Positions 23,191 to 33,234 of a DNA stretch of 64,000 bases are shown here, in pieces. Numbering within the stretch: position 1 is the first letter of the stretch; every line of letters starts with the position of its first letter. The stretch is from Thuidium tamariscinum (Eukaryota > Streptophyta > Bryopsida > Hypnales > Thuidiaceae), in NCBI GenBank assembly GCA_947034885.2, contig OX344757.2, positions 23,554,001-23,618,000 of the forward strand. The letters are read 5' to 3'. The notes below the pieces were generated by a model. That model had not been told where the DNA came from, searched no databases, and saw only the letters and a list, made by a program, of their open reading frames with translations. The position numbers and the translations under genes were made by a program.

Positions 23191-23665
23191 ATAAATTGGG
23201 ATGACCTAATTGATTGTTTGTCCATTTATGCACATACTACTAGAAATTAGTATGAATGGACAAATAATCAATTGGATCATTCCAACTTATAGTGTGACAA
23301 TTTGAATTTCTTCCTATATGCAATTTTTCTTTGAGATAAGTACTTTGTTGTTAGCAAGTTTTATAGCTCTTAATTCCATTGTATTGACTTAGCTTGGTAG
23401 GTCAATGCTTACACCCGCACATATATAAACAAGTCCATTTTTGTATATACTTCCTTCTACTTTTATGCTTATCTATTTTTTTAACAATCCCTCTACAAGT
23501 ACTTTCATGCCACCTTTACCAAAGTTCATCTTGAATAGTGATCTTGTCTCTCTTGAATGAATCATCCTTTTTTGAAAAACATAATGTTATTACACTATGC
23601 CTTTGCAAAATGACGATCCTTTTGTATACTATCACACTACACTACATACAATAAAGAGGCATTAT
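22790..23665. repeat. Large inverted repeat, arms about 445 bp
   Basis: The 3' part of the decayed coding stretch (22790-23237) recurs in inverse orientation at 23250-23665 around a loop of about 12 bases. Arm identity is high near the centre (CAATTGATTATTTGTCC-like words) and falls outward, with small indels. Confidence 0.8.
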
Positions 23666-23756
23666 TCCTTCAATTTGCCCATAAATGTTATTGTAATAGG
23701 GAAGAAATATATTAGTTTATAATAGAACTAAAGGTTGATTTTTAAGTGCACATGAG

Positions 23757-24036
23757 CATTAGAGGACATTTGAGGGCTCAAGAAGCCCATTTCAAGACTA
23801 TTTCCAAAATTGTTCCTATAATTGCTGGCCAAATGGCTAGCAATTACCAAAAAAAAAATTTTAATTAAAAGTTCAGTTCTAAAATGTGAAAAAAATCCAA
23901 AAGAAAATTTTCAAAAAACCCCCCCAATGATGTGGCACCTTCTCAACCACATCAAATTCTTGTTCCCACAGTAGAAATTGCATTCCCGCAATCTGGAAAC
24001 TTGAAGTCTTCTATAGCCCTCAAATCTCCTCTAATG
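23757..24036. mobile_element. MITE with TIR CATTAGAGG and internal GATGTGGCAC motif
   Basis: The ends are CATTAGAGGACATTTGAGGG and the inverse, CCCTCAAATCTCCTCTAATG. The interior has a GATGTGGCACCTTCTCAACCACATC partial palindrome (written in pieces: GATGTGGCAC, then CCACATC). The copies at 33339-33628 and 44818-45180 share layout and motif. Confidence 0.8.
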
Positions 24037-24263
24037 GGATGAATTCACTAATGCAATTGCAAAGTTTTTTATATTTTATCAAAAGCAAATGTTCTTTGGA
24101 AATGAGAGGTTTTTGGAGGTTAATATTTTAAATAATCATATACATTTGGACCATTGATTGAAAAGATACAAACACTAGTAAGAGCCTTGTGCTTTTTTTA
24201 AATCAATTGCAAACTTCACAACTCCATCTTTTCTAAACCAAATGCATAAGCATTTGTAGCTTT

Positions 24264-25006
24264 TTAACCCTTAAAGGATGGACCTATGATGACCGGTTTC
24301 AAGCTCCATTGTCCATTGCTTAGTTTGTTGCCGTTTGGGAACTAAGTATACATAAAAAAATTTATATTCATTTTTCAAAGATGAAATTAAATGTCTTTTG
24401 TACTTACAAAAATTTTAGATTTTTTTGTGGAGAATTGATTTTCTTAAGAGTTTTCAAATGAAAAGTGAAGATGAATCACATCAAATGGAAAATTATTTCA
24501 AAAAATCTGAAAATTTCATCATGGGTGTATATCATACTAACAAACATCATGGAGTAAATTCAATTTTTGTGTCATTCTATAATTAAAATACAATAGACAT
24601 TGAAAATACATCCAAAGTTCAAAATGCAATAAAATATTCAATATTATGAATTTTTTTCAAAATTCAAATTAGAGTGGAAACTAGAATAGATGGCCTTCAT
24701 TTTGTTAGTTGGAATCAAATGCAAGAAACATTGTTTTTGTAAATAAATTGTAGATTTAGAGTAAGGATCAACAACTTTCTAAAATATATTAAATTAGCAT
24801 ATTTTATGATTTATTTTTTTACTAACTTCTCATTCATGTGAAGACAAACACTAGCAAGACTATAAATCCAATTAGGTACTCTTCATAATCCTCCATGAAA
24901 GTTCAACAAGCAAAAAATGGATGAAAAATTGCTTGCAATCCCTCTTTTAATCACCACATTCTCATCCAAAAGCCATGAATTGGTGCTACTAGCATTAAGG
25001 GGCTAA
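24264..25006. mobile_element. TTAA-type element, subfamily of the 38.0-kb copy
   Basis: TTAACCCTTAAAGG begins the element; its right end ATTAAGGGGCTAA is decayed. Internal words (CTCAGTTTGTTGCCGTTT-like, AGATGAAATTAAATGTC, CATGAATTGGTGCT) align with 38045-38778 over the full length (743 and 734 bp). No transposase is present. Confidence 0.75.
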
Positions 25007-25009
25007 AAC

Positions 25010-25605
25010 TCAAAAGATGCTAAAAAAATCAACAACAACTCAATGGTTTTGTCCTTTAGGAACCAAGTGCTTTAATAAAACAATTTCCCAAAACTTACAA
25101 GATGCTCAAAATTTAGGCATGATGTTAAACCATCCGTTGAAGGTAGGCTTAAAGGATAAATTTCTTTAGATGTTTTTTCTGGTGATTAGAAGAATGTGAG
25201 TTTGTGTCTGTGGGAATGTAGGGGAACTCTACCACATATGGGATCTGACATGGCATAGAGACTGCCACATCACATAATAATATATATTTTTAAATTAATT
25301 ATTTTTTATTTGAAGAAAACTATTTTTTAAATATTTGTGTTTATTATTTTTTATTCTGACTATTCACAGCATTGGGAACGGGCCTAAAACACCCTTCTAA
25401 TCCTTCAAGAAACATCTAATGTTAGGTTCTTTAGGATAAAAGTGAAAAAATTCTCTTATTTTGTGCCAAATTTAGTTAGTGTATGTTTTAAATCTCACCC
25501 AATGGATTTGAGATCTCTATTGCAAATATGAATTCAAAATTTGCAAAAAATACGTGCATTTTCCCCCAAGATAAATCCATCTTGCCGAGCCCACCTTCAA
25601 TGTTT
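25010..25605. other. AT-rich stretch, nothing recognised
   Basis: Fragments resemble repeat sequence near 20440, but no element can be bounded and no gene is supported. Confidence 0.35.
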
Positions 25606-25609
25606 GGAT

Positions 25610-26369
25610 TTAACCCCTAAAGCCTTGAGGTGCATTTTTTGGCATTATAAAGTTTTGGGGCAGCTCACTACAAATGGAGTTCTTTTTTGGGGGGGGTTTT
25701 CTGAAATTTTTACACAAGATATGTCCAAGGAGTAGCTTTAAGGCCCAACAATTTTCATAACTTTTGACTTTGTGGTTAAAAAGTTATGGCATGATATGTT
25801 GTTTTCTTTACTCGGAGGGCAGCCCGGGCAGCTGAAAAAACTTCTTTAAAAAAACTTTTTTTTTGAAAAAGTGAAATTTCAAATTGATTCTTTAGGTTTT
25901 TACAAACATGGGAAGCTTTGTTTCATCCCATTTGGATTAAGGAGTCAAAAGTTATGAGCAATTTTAGTTTGCGGGTAGGTATGGTTTTCAAAAATTCCAT
26001 ACCTACCCGTAAACTAAAATTGCTCATAACTTTTGACTCCTTAATCCAAATGGGATGAAACAAAGCTTCCCATGTCTGTAAAAACCTAAAGAATCAATTT
26101 GAAATTTCACTTTTTCAAAAAAAAGATTTTTTAAAGAAGTTTTTTCAGTTGCCCGGGCTGCCCTCCGAGTAAAGAAAACAACATATCATGCCATAACTTT
26201 TTAACCACAAAGTCAAAAGTTATGAAAATTGTTGGGCCTTAAAGCTACTCCTCAGACACATGTTGTGTAAAAATTTCAGCGAACCCCCCCCCAAAAAAAC
26301 TCCATTTGTAGTGAGCTGCCCAAAAAATTTATAATGCCAAAAAACGCACCTCAGGGCTTTAGGGGTTAA
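25610..26369. mobile_element. Near-perfect foldback element bounded by TTAA
   Basis: The left end TTAACCCCTAAAGCC and right end GGCTTTAGGGGTTAA bound a hairpin. The left arm (25614 to about 25985) matches the inverted right arm (about 25996-26365) with few mismatches around a loop of about 10 bases. Matching words include GGGCAGCCCGGGCA and GGTAGGTATGG. Shared TTAA on both sides is the only candidate target duplication. A transcript would fold into a stem of about 370 bp. Confidence 0.88.
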
Positions 26370-27115
26370 CGTCCTCCAACTGAAAATTCAGGCCCAACTC
26401 AATCAATTAAAAATTCAATTGATAGACTCGATTGTTGAGGTATTTTTTAAGCTTTCTTGGTGAGTGGCGTCACCAACTGACTAAAGAGAAGAGAACCAGT
26501 TGAACAAGTACCCCAACCCACAGACCTCAGTTCTGTTGAGCTGAGTGCATCACTCAGTGGCTGAGTGGGTCTCCGACTTGCCGTCATTCTTAAAGACTAT
26601 CACACTTTCCGTGCAATAAAATGACAGTCATTGCCGTTAACTTTCAAAAAGAAAAAAGAGTCTTTTCCGTCATCTTTGTTGTGGAACTTGGTATCCGAGT
26701 ACATTTTCAGCAATAGTATTGCAAACTCCCTCATTGTTATAGTATTATTGACTTTTCTAAAGAAGAAGATGCTCGATCTGGATCACCCCAATGTACGGAG
26801 AGATTTGGCAGCTGATAGAAAATTAGTCGAATGAAATCCCTAAATTATTGTTTTAATTCTGCATTTCGGGGGGGATAACCACATGAAAAACTAAGTGTAT
26901 AGGAAATGAACCACTTATGGAAGTGAATGATGGCTTTTCATCCACCCATCATTCAATAGAAGCCGATTTTAACTGCCTTATGAATGTACTTGCTTGTTCC
27001 TAGTTGGGGAACCCAAGGGTATATCTAACTTAAACTTTAAGAGAAGTAGATGTTTATCAATAGTCTCACATGGATGCTTAGGCCTCTATTGTGGCATGAA
27101 TATGAAGGAGAAGAC
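26370..27115. other. Possible low-copy stretch, no gene recognised
   Basis: Composition is more balanced from 26400 to 26620. Frames at 26631-26834 and 26994-27176 have no domain, and neither has a convincing start. Confidence 0.3.
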
Positions 27116-27116
27116 A

Positions 27117-27775
27117 AGCTGTGTATACAAGTGGATAGTAGGAGGTAAAACAATCCAGGTGGGATATGTAAAGTAGTATTAGGATAAACTCAATCACTCA
27201 TAATTAAGTAAAAAGCAGGAATTGGGTTCAATGTAAAATTTCAAACCTTATTTTACCATAGTAGAATATATTTTTTCAAAAAACTTTGAACTTAGAAAAG
27301 TTGGTGAATCAACCTAAGTTTCATCCTCAAAAAATCTATTTGAGGTTTTGAGACTTCAACTAAAAGTTATGGGTATAAATTAGAATGCGTGTTTGAAAAT
27401 GTAAAATTAAAATGTCCCTTCCAACCCCTCTCTGAAAATTGCCTTTAACTTGTAGTTGGAGTCTCAAATCCTCAAACAAATTTTTGGAGATAAAACTTAG
27501 CTTGATTCATCAACTTTTTTTAGTTCAAAGTTTTTTGAAAAAATATATTCTACTATACTGAAATGAAGTCTAAAATTCAACTTTTAGCACAATTATTGTG
27601 TTTTTGACAATGAGCGATGAAGCTCTCATCTTTAAAGTGTCCATATCCTTTGAGAATTCATGACAAATAATGGGATTCATTTTCAAAAGTCTTCTCTACT
27701 ATTTGTTTTCAATGAAGTAATTCCTTCAATTTGCCATTGAAAAATTTATTAATAGTAGATGGTCAAATGGTAGAT
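27117..27775. repeat. Repeat R copy 1, with central hairpin
   Basis: The stretch aligns along its length with 45353-46020 (TATACAAGTGG, GGTATGTAAA-type words, CAATCACTCATA, then CTTTGAGAATTCAT). Its centre, 27219-27598, is an inverted repeat with arms of about 180 bases containing AAAAGTTATGGG and AGTAGAATATATTTTTTC. Confidence 0.75.
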
Positions 27776-27779
27776 TTGT

Positions 27780-29145
27780 CTTTAACTCAATGGATTGTAA
27801 TTGAATTTTTTGGAATTTAAAGTGAGTTATATTTTCATTTACTTGTAGATTTGGCTATGTAGTCCCAAAATTAGCCAAAAAAATTTCAACCTTTTATTTG
27901 AATTGTAAGTTGTATTCTATTTGTGTATTTTTTATATTGAATGCTTTTGCAAACTTAAAGAAAATGATTTGAATGCTAAAAATAAATAAATGTTTTGTAT
28001 TGAATTAAATTACTAAGCTTAGGCAACAATTGAATGACAATGGTGAAATACCTAATGACATGTAAAAAGAATGGTAAAAAAACAAATCACCATGTAAATT
28101 CCCCATTCACTAAATCACCCTTAAAAAAATACTTTGTATAATTTAGCCATTTCTTGCTACAAACTCCTGATGTGAATTTTAGCCATAAATGTGATATTTT
28201 TTGAATTTGAATTTAAATAATGGAATGAAGCTCAGCAAGTGCACTTTCAATTCCAATTGGAAATTTTGGAAAAATTCATAAGTTTCAATATTTTGTAGTA
28301 ATGTGAACTTTGGACCTTTGGTTTGTTGATTTTTTAAATTTTAGAGTGACATGGTAAATTTAGTTTATACCATGGTGTTATGCACAACTATATACATCTA
28401 AAGTGAAAATTTCAGATTTTCTAAAACATTTGAAAACTTTACAACTTGTATTAGAAATGTGATTTCATCACTATAAAATAAACATAAATTGTTCATTCAT
28501 ATGTAGTTATAAAATGGCAACAAATAGAATAATAGCCAATGATGTTTGAAATTACAAGTCATTTGAATATCCTTCTAGAAATAAATGTGGTCTTCAGATG
28601 TCCAAGGTACAAAAACTCCAAATTTTTCACCAAGAAAATAAATGTAAAATGTACTTGGTCTAATATATAAAGACCTTCTTTCTTAATTTCATAAGCTTTG
28701 AAGAAAATTTTTGAGATCCTTGATTCCAAATATGAACTCTAAATTCTCAAATGTTACCATACAAAATAAATAAAAATGATAAATTGTGAGGCTTTGTCTC
28801 ATTGAGTACAGCTACTTTGTTGGGAGAAAAGAAGTGTAGTATTCCATCTTCTTGCAATGCAAATGAGGCTCCCTCCAAGATGGGGACTTACATAATGATA
28901 TTTTGCAATATTTTAGTCAAAAGTAGCATAATTTTTTTATGGAATATTAGGCAATATTAATATTCTCCCATTCTCAATGAATGAAACTATCAAATTGTTA
29001 CAAATTCTTAGGACAATATTTATCACTCATTGTATACATACTTTTGGATGAATAATTTAATTCATTCATATTTTTTGCATTTCATCCATTTATATAGATG
29101 CAAACAATTGCATCACTCCATTGTGACAAATATTGCTTATTGCAC
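27780..29145. other. AT-rich stretch, nothing recognised
   Basis: Part of it (28400-28660) resembles sequence near 20210-20480, so it is probably old repeat DNA. No gene is supported. Confidence 0.35.
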
Positions 29146-29148
29146 CTT

Positions 29149-29814
29149 TTAACCCCTAAATGTCCAAGGCCTTTTTTGAGATTCTTGGAGTTTTCTCTAA
29201 ATTGAACAAAAAATCAACATTTTGATAAGTTTAATCAAAATAATTTTGACTATAGGCATACACTAAATTCAAACTAGACGAGTTAGAATTCATATGGCAT
29301 AAGAAAATACAACAATATCACTTATGGATTGAAAGATTCTAATGTTTGGTAATAAAAGTGTTGAAAAATCTAAAAGTGATTTGAGGTCTCTCAATTAGGC
29401 TCCTTTTACAAGTCAAATCTAAAAAATTTGTCACCACAAAATATGAGTTTAAAGGGCGTAACAAGCGTAATCTCAATCAATTTATAGCTTTTATAATTCT
29501 ACTCTACTATTTTTTCAAATGAATTTCTATTGTAATTTTTTTCTCAAAGATCTAGTGTATTTGAGGTGGCTCATTTCCAAGAGCACTTTAAACACAAGAA
29601 GATTAAGATTTTCAGTGGCCTTGCTTGCACAAAATCTTGAATAGAAAAATCATATTAATTCATTTTCAAAATTAGATTTTTGATGCTAAAACTAGACTTC
29701 AAAAAGTATTTAAAAAAAATATAAATTACTAAAAATAATAACTTGGTAAGATTTTGTATAACTTCAAGTTTTTGTTGGCTTAAGAATTTGGTGCCTTGGA
29801 CATTTAGGAGTTAA
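29149..29814. mobile_element. TTAA-type element, 666 bp
   Basis: The ends TTAACCCCTAAATGTCC and GGACATTTAGGAGTTAA form an inverted pair that continues inward (AAGGC/GCCTT). TTAA is present on both sides. An inverted internal fragment resembling it lies at 35830-36090. Confidence 0.82.
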
Positions 29815-29949
29815 AATAAATGAAAAATAAAGTCCTTGGCGTCACATGATTAAAATCATTGGGATAAACAAAATAGTGAAATTAGGTTGTTTCGCACTAA
29901 TTTCTTGACATTTGACACTATAAAAGTACTTTCACTCATTGTACAAGAA

Positions 29950-30113
29950 CACTACAAAAAAACAAGGGTATAAACGACTTGACCACAATGACTAGAAGTT
30001 CAAAATGACTACAAAATGATTGCAAAATAGTCATTTTATTGTCATTTTATAGTCACTTTGAACTTCTAGTCATTGTGGTCAAGTCGTTTATATCCTTGTT
30101 TTTTTTTGTAGTG
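29950..30113. mobile_element. CACTA-type hairpin MITE, TSD GAA
   Basis: The termini are CACTACAAAAAAACAAGG and its inverse ending TTTGTAGTG. TSD GAA lies at 29947-29949 and 30114-30116. Arms pair over about 60 bases (TCGTTTATA, GGTCAAG, CTAGAAGTTCAAA). CACTA ends plus a 3-bp TSD are diagnostic of CMC/EnSpm. Confidence 0.88.
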
Positions 30114-30117
30114 GAAT

Positions 30118-30258
30118 CACTAGAAGAAAAACGTGTCCTATTCAACTAGCCTTTGCAACTACAAATTGTCGACAATGACATTTGTAGTTGCAAGGAGTCA
30201 TTGTGGACAATTTGTAATCGCAGAGGCTAGTTGTAGAAGACATGTTTTTCTTTTAGTA
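30118..30258. mobile_element. Second CACTA-type MITE, TSD AAT
   Basis: It begins CACTAGAAGAAAAACGTGTC and ends with the inverse GACATGTTTTTCTTTTAGTA, whose last base is mutated from G. TSD AAT lies at 30115-30117 and 30259-30261. It sits four bases from the previous element. Confidence 0.85.
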
Positions 30259-30411
30259 AATGCACTATTTTTGAATTAATTATAGGTGTATGTGGAACTC
30301 ATGAACCTTCACGTGTACAAATGGAAGTATTTCTAGAAGTATTTGTTGACTTTCAGTAATGACTTGTAAAGTAACTTTCTTGATGTAAGGCAACCTAATT
30401 GTGTAGGCACC

Positions 30412-30636
30412 CTAAGGGAGAGGCACCCAATGGCGCACATGTATCCAATGCCGTTTGTTTCTACAACACACAATCATTTTAGGCTATAAATGTAGGTAGG
30501 GAGTACATGGCTTATTTCTTTTGACCTAAAACAATAAGGAGTCTACAATCCCGCTACATTTCTGTTCTAGAATGAACGACTGACTTGGAAATGGACGGCA
30601 TTGGGTGCAGGTGTGCCATTGGGTGCCTCTCCCGTG
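30412..30636. mobile_element. TIR element upstream of gene 2
   Basis: CTAAGGGAGAGGCACCCAAT at the left pairs with ATTGGGTGCCTCTCCCGTG at the right. A second inner pair is CCAATGCCGT and ACGGCATTGG. The C-initial G-rich end resembles the hAT-like group here, but no TSD is visible. It ends about 330 bp before the TATA box. Confidence 0.7.
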
Positions 30637-30750
30637 ATTTCACTGTAGTTCGTGTAAGTCGTCTTCCAGCCGTGGCACAGTGTCAATAAAACAAAAGCTC
30701 CGCATTTCCACGGGTTGAAAATCCCCAGCACGGGTCATGTGGTCCGCGCC

Positions 30751-30770
30751 TTCGAGAAGAAGCAACTTCG
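30751..30770 (+). promoter_or_regulatory. Possible heat-shock-element-like motif
   Basis: TTCGAGAA fits the TTCnnGAA heat-shock factor core and is followed by GAAGCAACTTC, a spaced inverse pair. It lies about 210 bases upstream of the TATA box. Such motifs occur by chance, so support is weak. Confidence 0.25.
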
Positions 30771-30967
30771 GAAGCCTCTGCCTATGCTTGTTCGACTCCC
30801 AGTCCCTCCCGGTAGTCCATCACCGGTCCACCTACGAGTGAAAAGCCCCGTGTCCACACAGCGGCCTTGACCACGGCCGTCGTAATAACCGGACGCGCCT
30901 GGCACGCACGTCAGTCACACGCTTTGGACGCTTCACTTTTCACGACTGTCCTCCGCAACACCCACAC

Positions 30968-30974
30968 TATAAAA
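30968..30974 (+). promoter_or_regulatory. TATA box of gene 2
   Basis: TATAAAA lies in a CpG-rich promoter. Transcription would start near 31000, giving a leader of about 235 bases rich in CACAAG repeats (31010-31045). No ATG precedes 31236 in that leader. Confidence 0.75.
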
Positions 30975-31235
30975 CCAAATTCACAGAGACATCTTTCTTC
31001 ATTCAAGCCTCACAAGCCTCACAAGCTCACAAGACTCTCACAGGACTTTCAACTGCGGGTACAACGTTCACAAGAAATACTGCAGTTAATTGCGTACATC
31101 ACCAACTGAAGTCACAGCTTCACCATCGCCATCTGGAGTGACTGATCGACAGTACAACACTGCAGCTTCACAATCGATTGTCAATTGGAGTTACATCTTC
31201 GACATCGATCTAGAGCTATCCAACTGCAAGCACCA

Positions 31236-31829
31236 ATGGCAGTGAAACTGCTCCTCTGGGTAACTCTGGCGTCGCTTGCATTCTGCGTAGCGTTTGCAGC
31301 CCGGGACCTGACCGAAACGCAGTCCATTCCGTCTACAATTCAGGTCCCAGAAGACTCCCACCACCAGTACAAGCTTCACCTCACAGTCCACGCTCGCGGC
31401 TACCAGCACTACAAATACAACGGCACTTCCTGGGTGCAGTTCAACGCCTCCGCCCGTCTCTACGACACGGAGTCGAACAAGCAAGTGGGTCGCCACTTCT
31501 ATCTCTCCGAACCCGACCGCCAAGGTGGGGAAGTCACTTGGGAGTCTCTCCCTTCCAAAACGAACGGCGGGGTTTCCTTCAGCATCGTCACTTGCAAACC
31601 TGTGGAGAAAGCTACAGTCGATCCGGATAGCATTCAGTGGGTGCTGTTGGAGACGACGCAAGCCTCGGGAAGCAAGCAATTCTTTGGGGAAGTGGCGTTC
31701 GTGCAAAGGGTGAATACCAAAATGGGACTGGAACCGAAGAACGCCAAGAGCGATCGTGTGGGGGATGTCAAGAAGATGCCTTACACTGCCGACTATTTGT
31801 TCTACGTTTCGGAAACGCAACAACACTGA
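31236..31829 (+). CDS. Secreted DUF3455 family protein, intronless
   Basis: The product is 197 aa. The start at 31236 is the first ATG after the TATA box; an in-frame extension to 31185 exists but begins with TTG. Residues 1-22 are a signal peptide (VKLLLWVTLASLAFCVAFA), then RDL at 23-25, the same position as in gene 1. DUF3455 landmarks in order are YKLHLTVHARGYQHYKYNGT, ASARLYD, VGRHFYLSEPDRQGGEVTWE, SIQWVLLE, FFGEVAFVQRVNTKMGLEP and MPYTADYLFYV near the C-terminus. Sequons are at N62 and N70. The cysteine often found in the GVQxYxC motif is replaced (QHYKY). Codons end mostly in C or G, unlike the AT-rich surroundings. No intron interrupts the position where gene 1 is split, which suggests either a retrocopy or intron loss or gain. 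Function is unknown; an extracellular location is inferred. The only close relative in the window is gene 1. Confidence 0.92.
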   Translation: MAVKLLLWVTLASLAFCVAFAARDLTETQSIPSTIQVPEDSHHQYKLHLTVHARGYQHYKYNGTSWVQFNASARLYDTESNKQVGRHFYLSEPDRQGGEVTWESLPSKTNGGVSFSIVTCKPVEKATVDPDSIQWVLLETTQASGSKQFFGEVAFVQRVNTKMGLEPKNAKSDRVGDVKKMPYTADYLFYVSETQQH

Positions 31830-31894
31830 TTAACTAGCTTAATTAGGGTAGGATTAGGGTAATTAGTCCTTGCCATCCATTTTTTTTAACCTAC

Positions 31895-32230
31895 TACTCA
31901 AAGTGAGTTTGGGCGTTGGCCTGAAGTGAGTGTAGATTAATTTACTGTAACTGTGCATGGTCGGGACTGGATTCTCCAGAATGTAAATTCGAAAACTTGG
32001 TACAATTGTGACATTAATTCTATCATTCGGAAGATGGATAATTTGTGCACTAAAATGATTTGTTACTTGACATTCATTAGCATGTTATGACACTATCCTC
32101 TCTACGGTGGAGGGTGTGGCATATTCCACATCCAACAGCCTCTCCATCCTCCACATGTTCAGTTTCTTCAGTAGATGTTATGTAATTCCACGCTTGGTTC
32201 TTGAACCGGGAACTTGGTTGACATCAAGAA
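31895..32230. repeat. Gene 2 3' flank, first copy of a duplicated segment
   Basis: Two blocks are recognisable. Block A has GGCCTGAAGTGAGTGTAGAT followed by a CATGGTCGGGACTGGATTC-like word. Block B has GTGACATTAATTCT, CATTCGGAAGA and TTGACATCAAG. Both recur downstream in diverged form, at 33140-33234 (A), 34215-34340 (B) and 34470-34560 (A). Confidence 0.6.
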
Positions 32231-32293
32231 GTCGCTAGGTTTGTATGTAAGTTACATATGTCTCAACTATTTATTTGTGTAAACTTTGGAGAC

Positions 32294-33036
32294 AGGTCAA
32301 TGCAAGAAACATTTGTACTATTTTTCGTCACAAGCTAAATGCTTATCTCAGTTATCTATTTTTTGGCCATAACTTTTGCATTTTTGCTCGAAATGACTCA
32401 AGATTTCTAGAGAAGGTACTCATGTCTATCATACACCTTACATAATTTTTCATAATTTAAAAAAAAAATTAATACTAAAATAGTACTAGTGATTAAATGT
32501 CACAAATGAGAATTTGGAGGTTTTTAGTACTAAGGAGTACCTTTTTTTTTAATGATTTTGAGATGAAATTTGGATGAGATGGTCTTCTAGTAAATTTACA
32601 TCTTTCCACATGAGGGATTTTGAAAAAAGTTATTTTTATGTAGTGTAGAAGTCTACAAAGTGACCTTCTTTGTGCTTGAATTTTGAAACATATAAAATAT
32701 TATTTATATGTTTTTTTTGGTGAATGACCATCTCCATAGAATTGTTGCAAATGGACACTTTTTATTTTTTGTATTTACTTACTTTTACTATTTTTCCCAA
32801 ATTAAAATATGAAGGTATGTATTTTCTTGAGGTTTGGCGCTTTTTAAATTCTTCTACTTAGAGAATTTTTCTATCAATTTCCTTTGGGGAAAACCTTCAC
32901 TCTTAGAGGTCTATACATTGTTCATATTTTTCAAATTTTTTTCTAATTAATTTTCTAATTTTAAAGTACTTCAAAAAAAATCATGAGTACTATAGTAAAA
33001 CACAACAAATAGTACAGGTGTTTCTTGCATTCACCC
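32294..33036. mobile_element. GCAAGAAA-family MITE, TSD AGAC
   Basis: The left end is AGGTCAATGCAAGAAACA and the right end TGTTTCTTGCATTCACCC. AGAC occurs at 32290-32293 and 33037-33040. It is 743 bp. Internal order matches 40836-41563 in inverse orientation. Confidence 0.85.
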
Positions 33037-33234
33037 AGACGCAAAATCATTCATTAGAATATTGATCGAACTTATTCATTGCCAGTTAATTTTTGAGTGA
33101 ACGTTAGGCTATCACTCAAAAACAGATTGGCAGCAGAATCAGGGAACTTTGGGTGTTATATTAGCCTGAAGTGAGTGGAGATTAGGGTATGCCATGTTGG
33201 GGACTTGATTAGAAAACCTAGTTTTTCTGTTCAT

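Larger units (their letters stand above)
29871..30405. mobile_element. MITE with TIR AATAGTGAAATTAGGTTG, carrying two CACTA MITEs
   Basis: The left end is AAATAGTGAAATTAGGTTG and the right end CAACCTAATTGTGTAGG is decayed. The internal order (ACTAATTTCTTGACATTTGA, GTGTACAAATGGAA, AGTATTTGTTGACTTT) matches the uninterrupted copy at 34565-34792. The additional 300 bp are the two CACTA-type insertions. Confidence 0.75.

Noticed and set aside
31185..31235. 17-residue N-terminal extension of gene 2
   Set aside because: It would start with TTG, lacks an ATG, and would place charged residues before the signal peptide. The first ATG after the TATA box is at 31236.
31191..31826. 211-codon open frame on the minus strand opposite gene 2
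   Set aside because: It is fully antisense to a clear DUF3455 gene whose GC-ending codons keep the opposite strand free of stops. It has no signal peptide or domain of its own.
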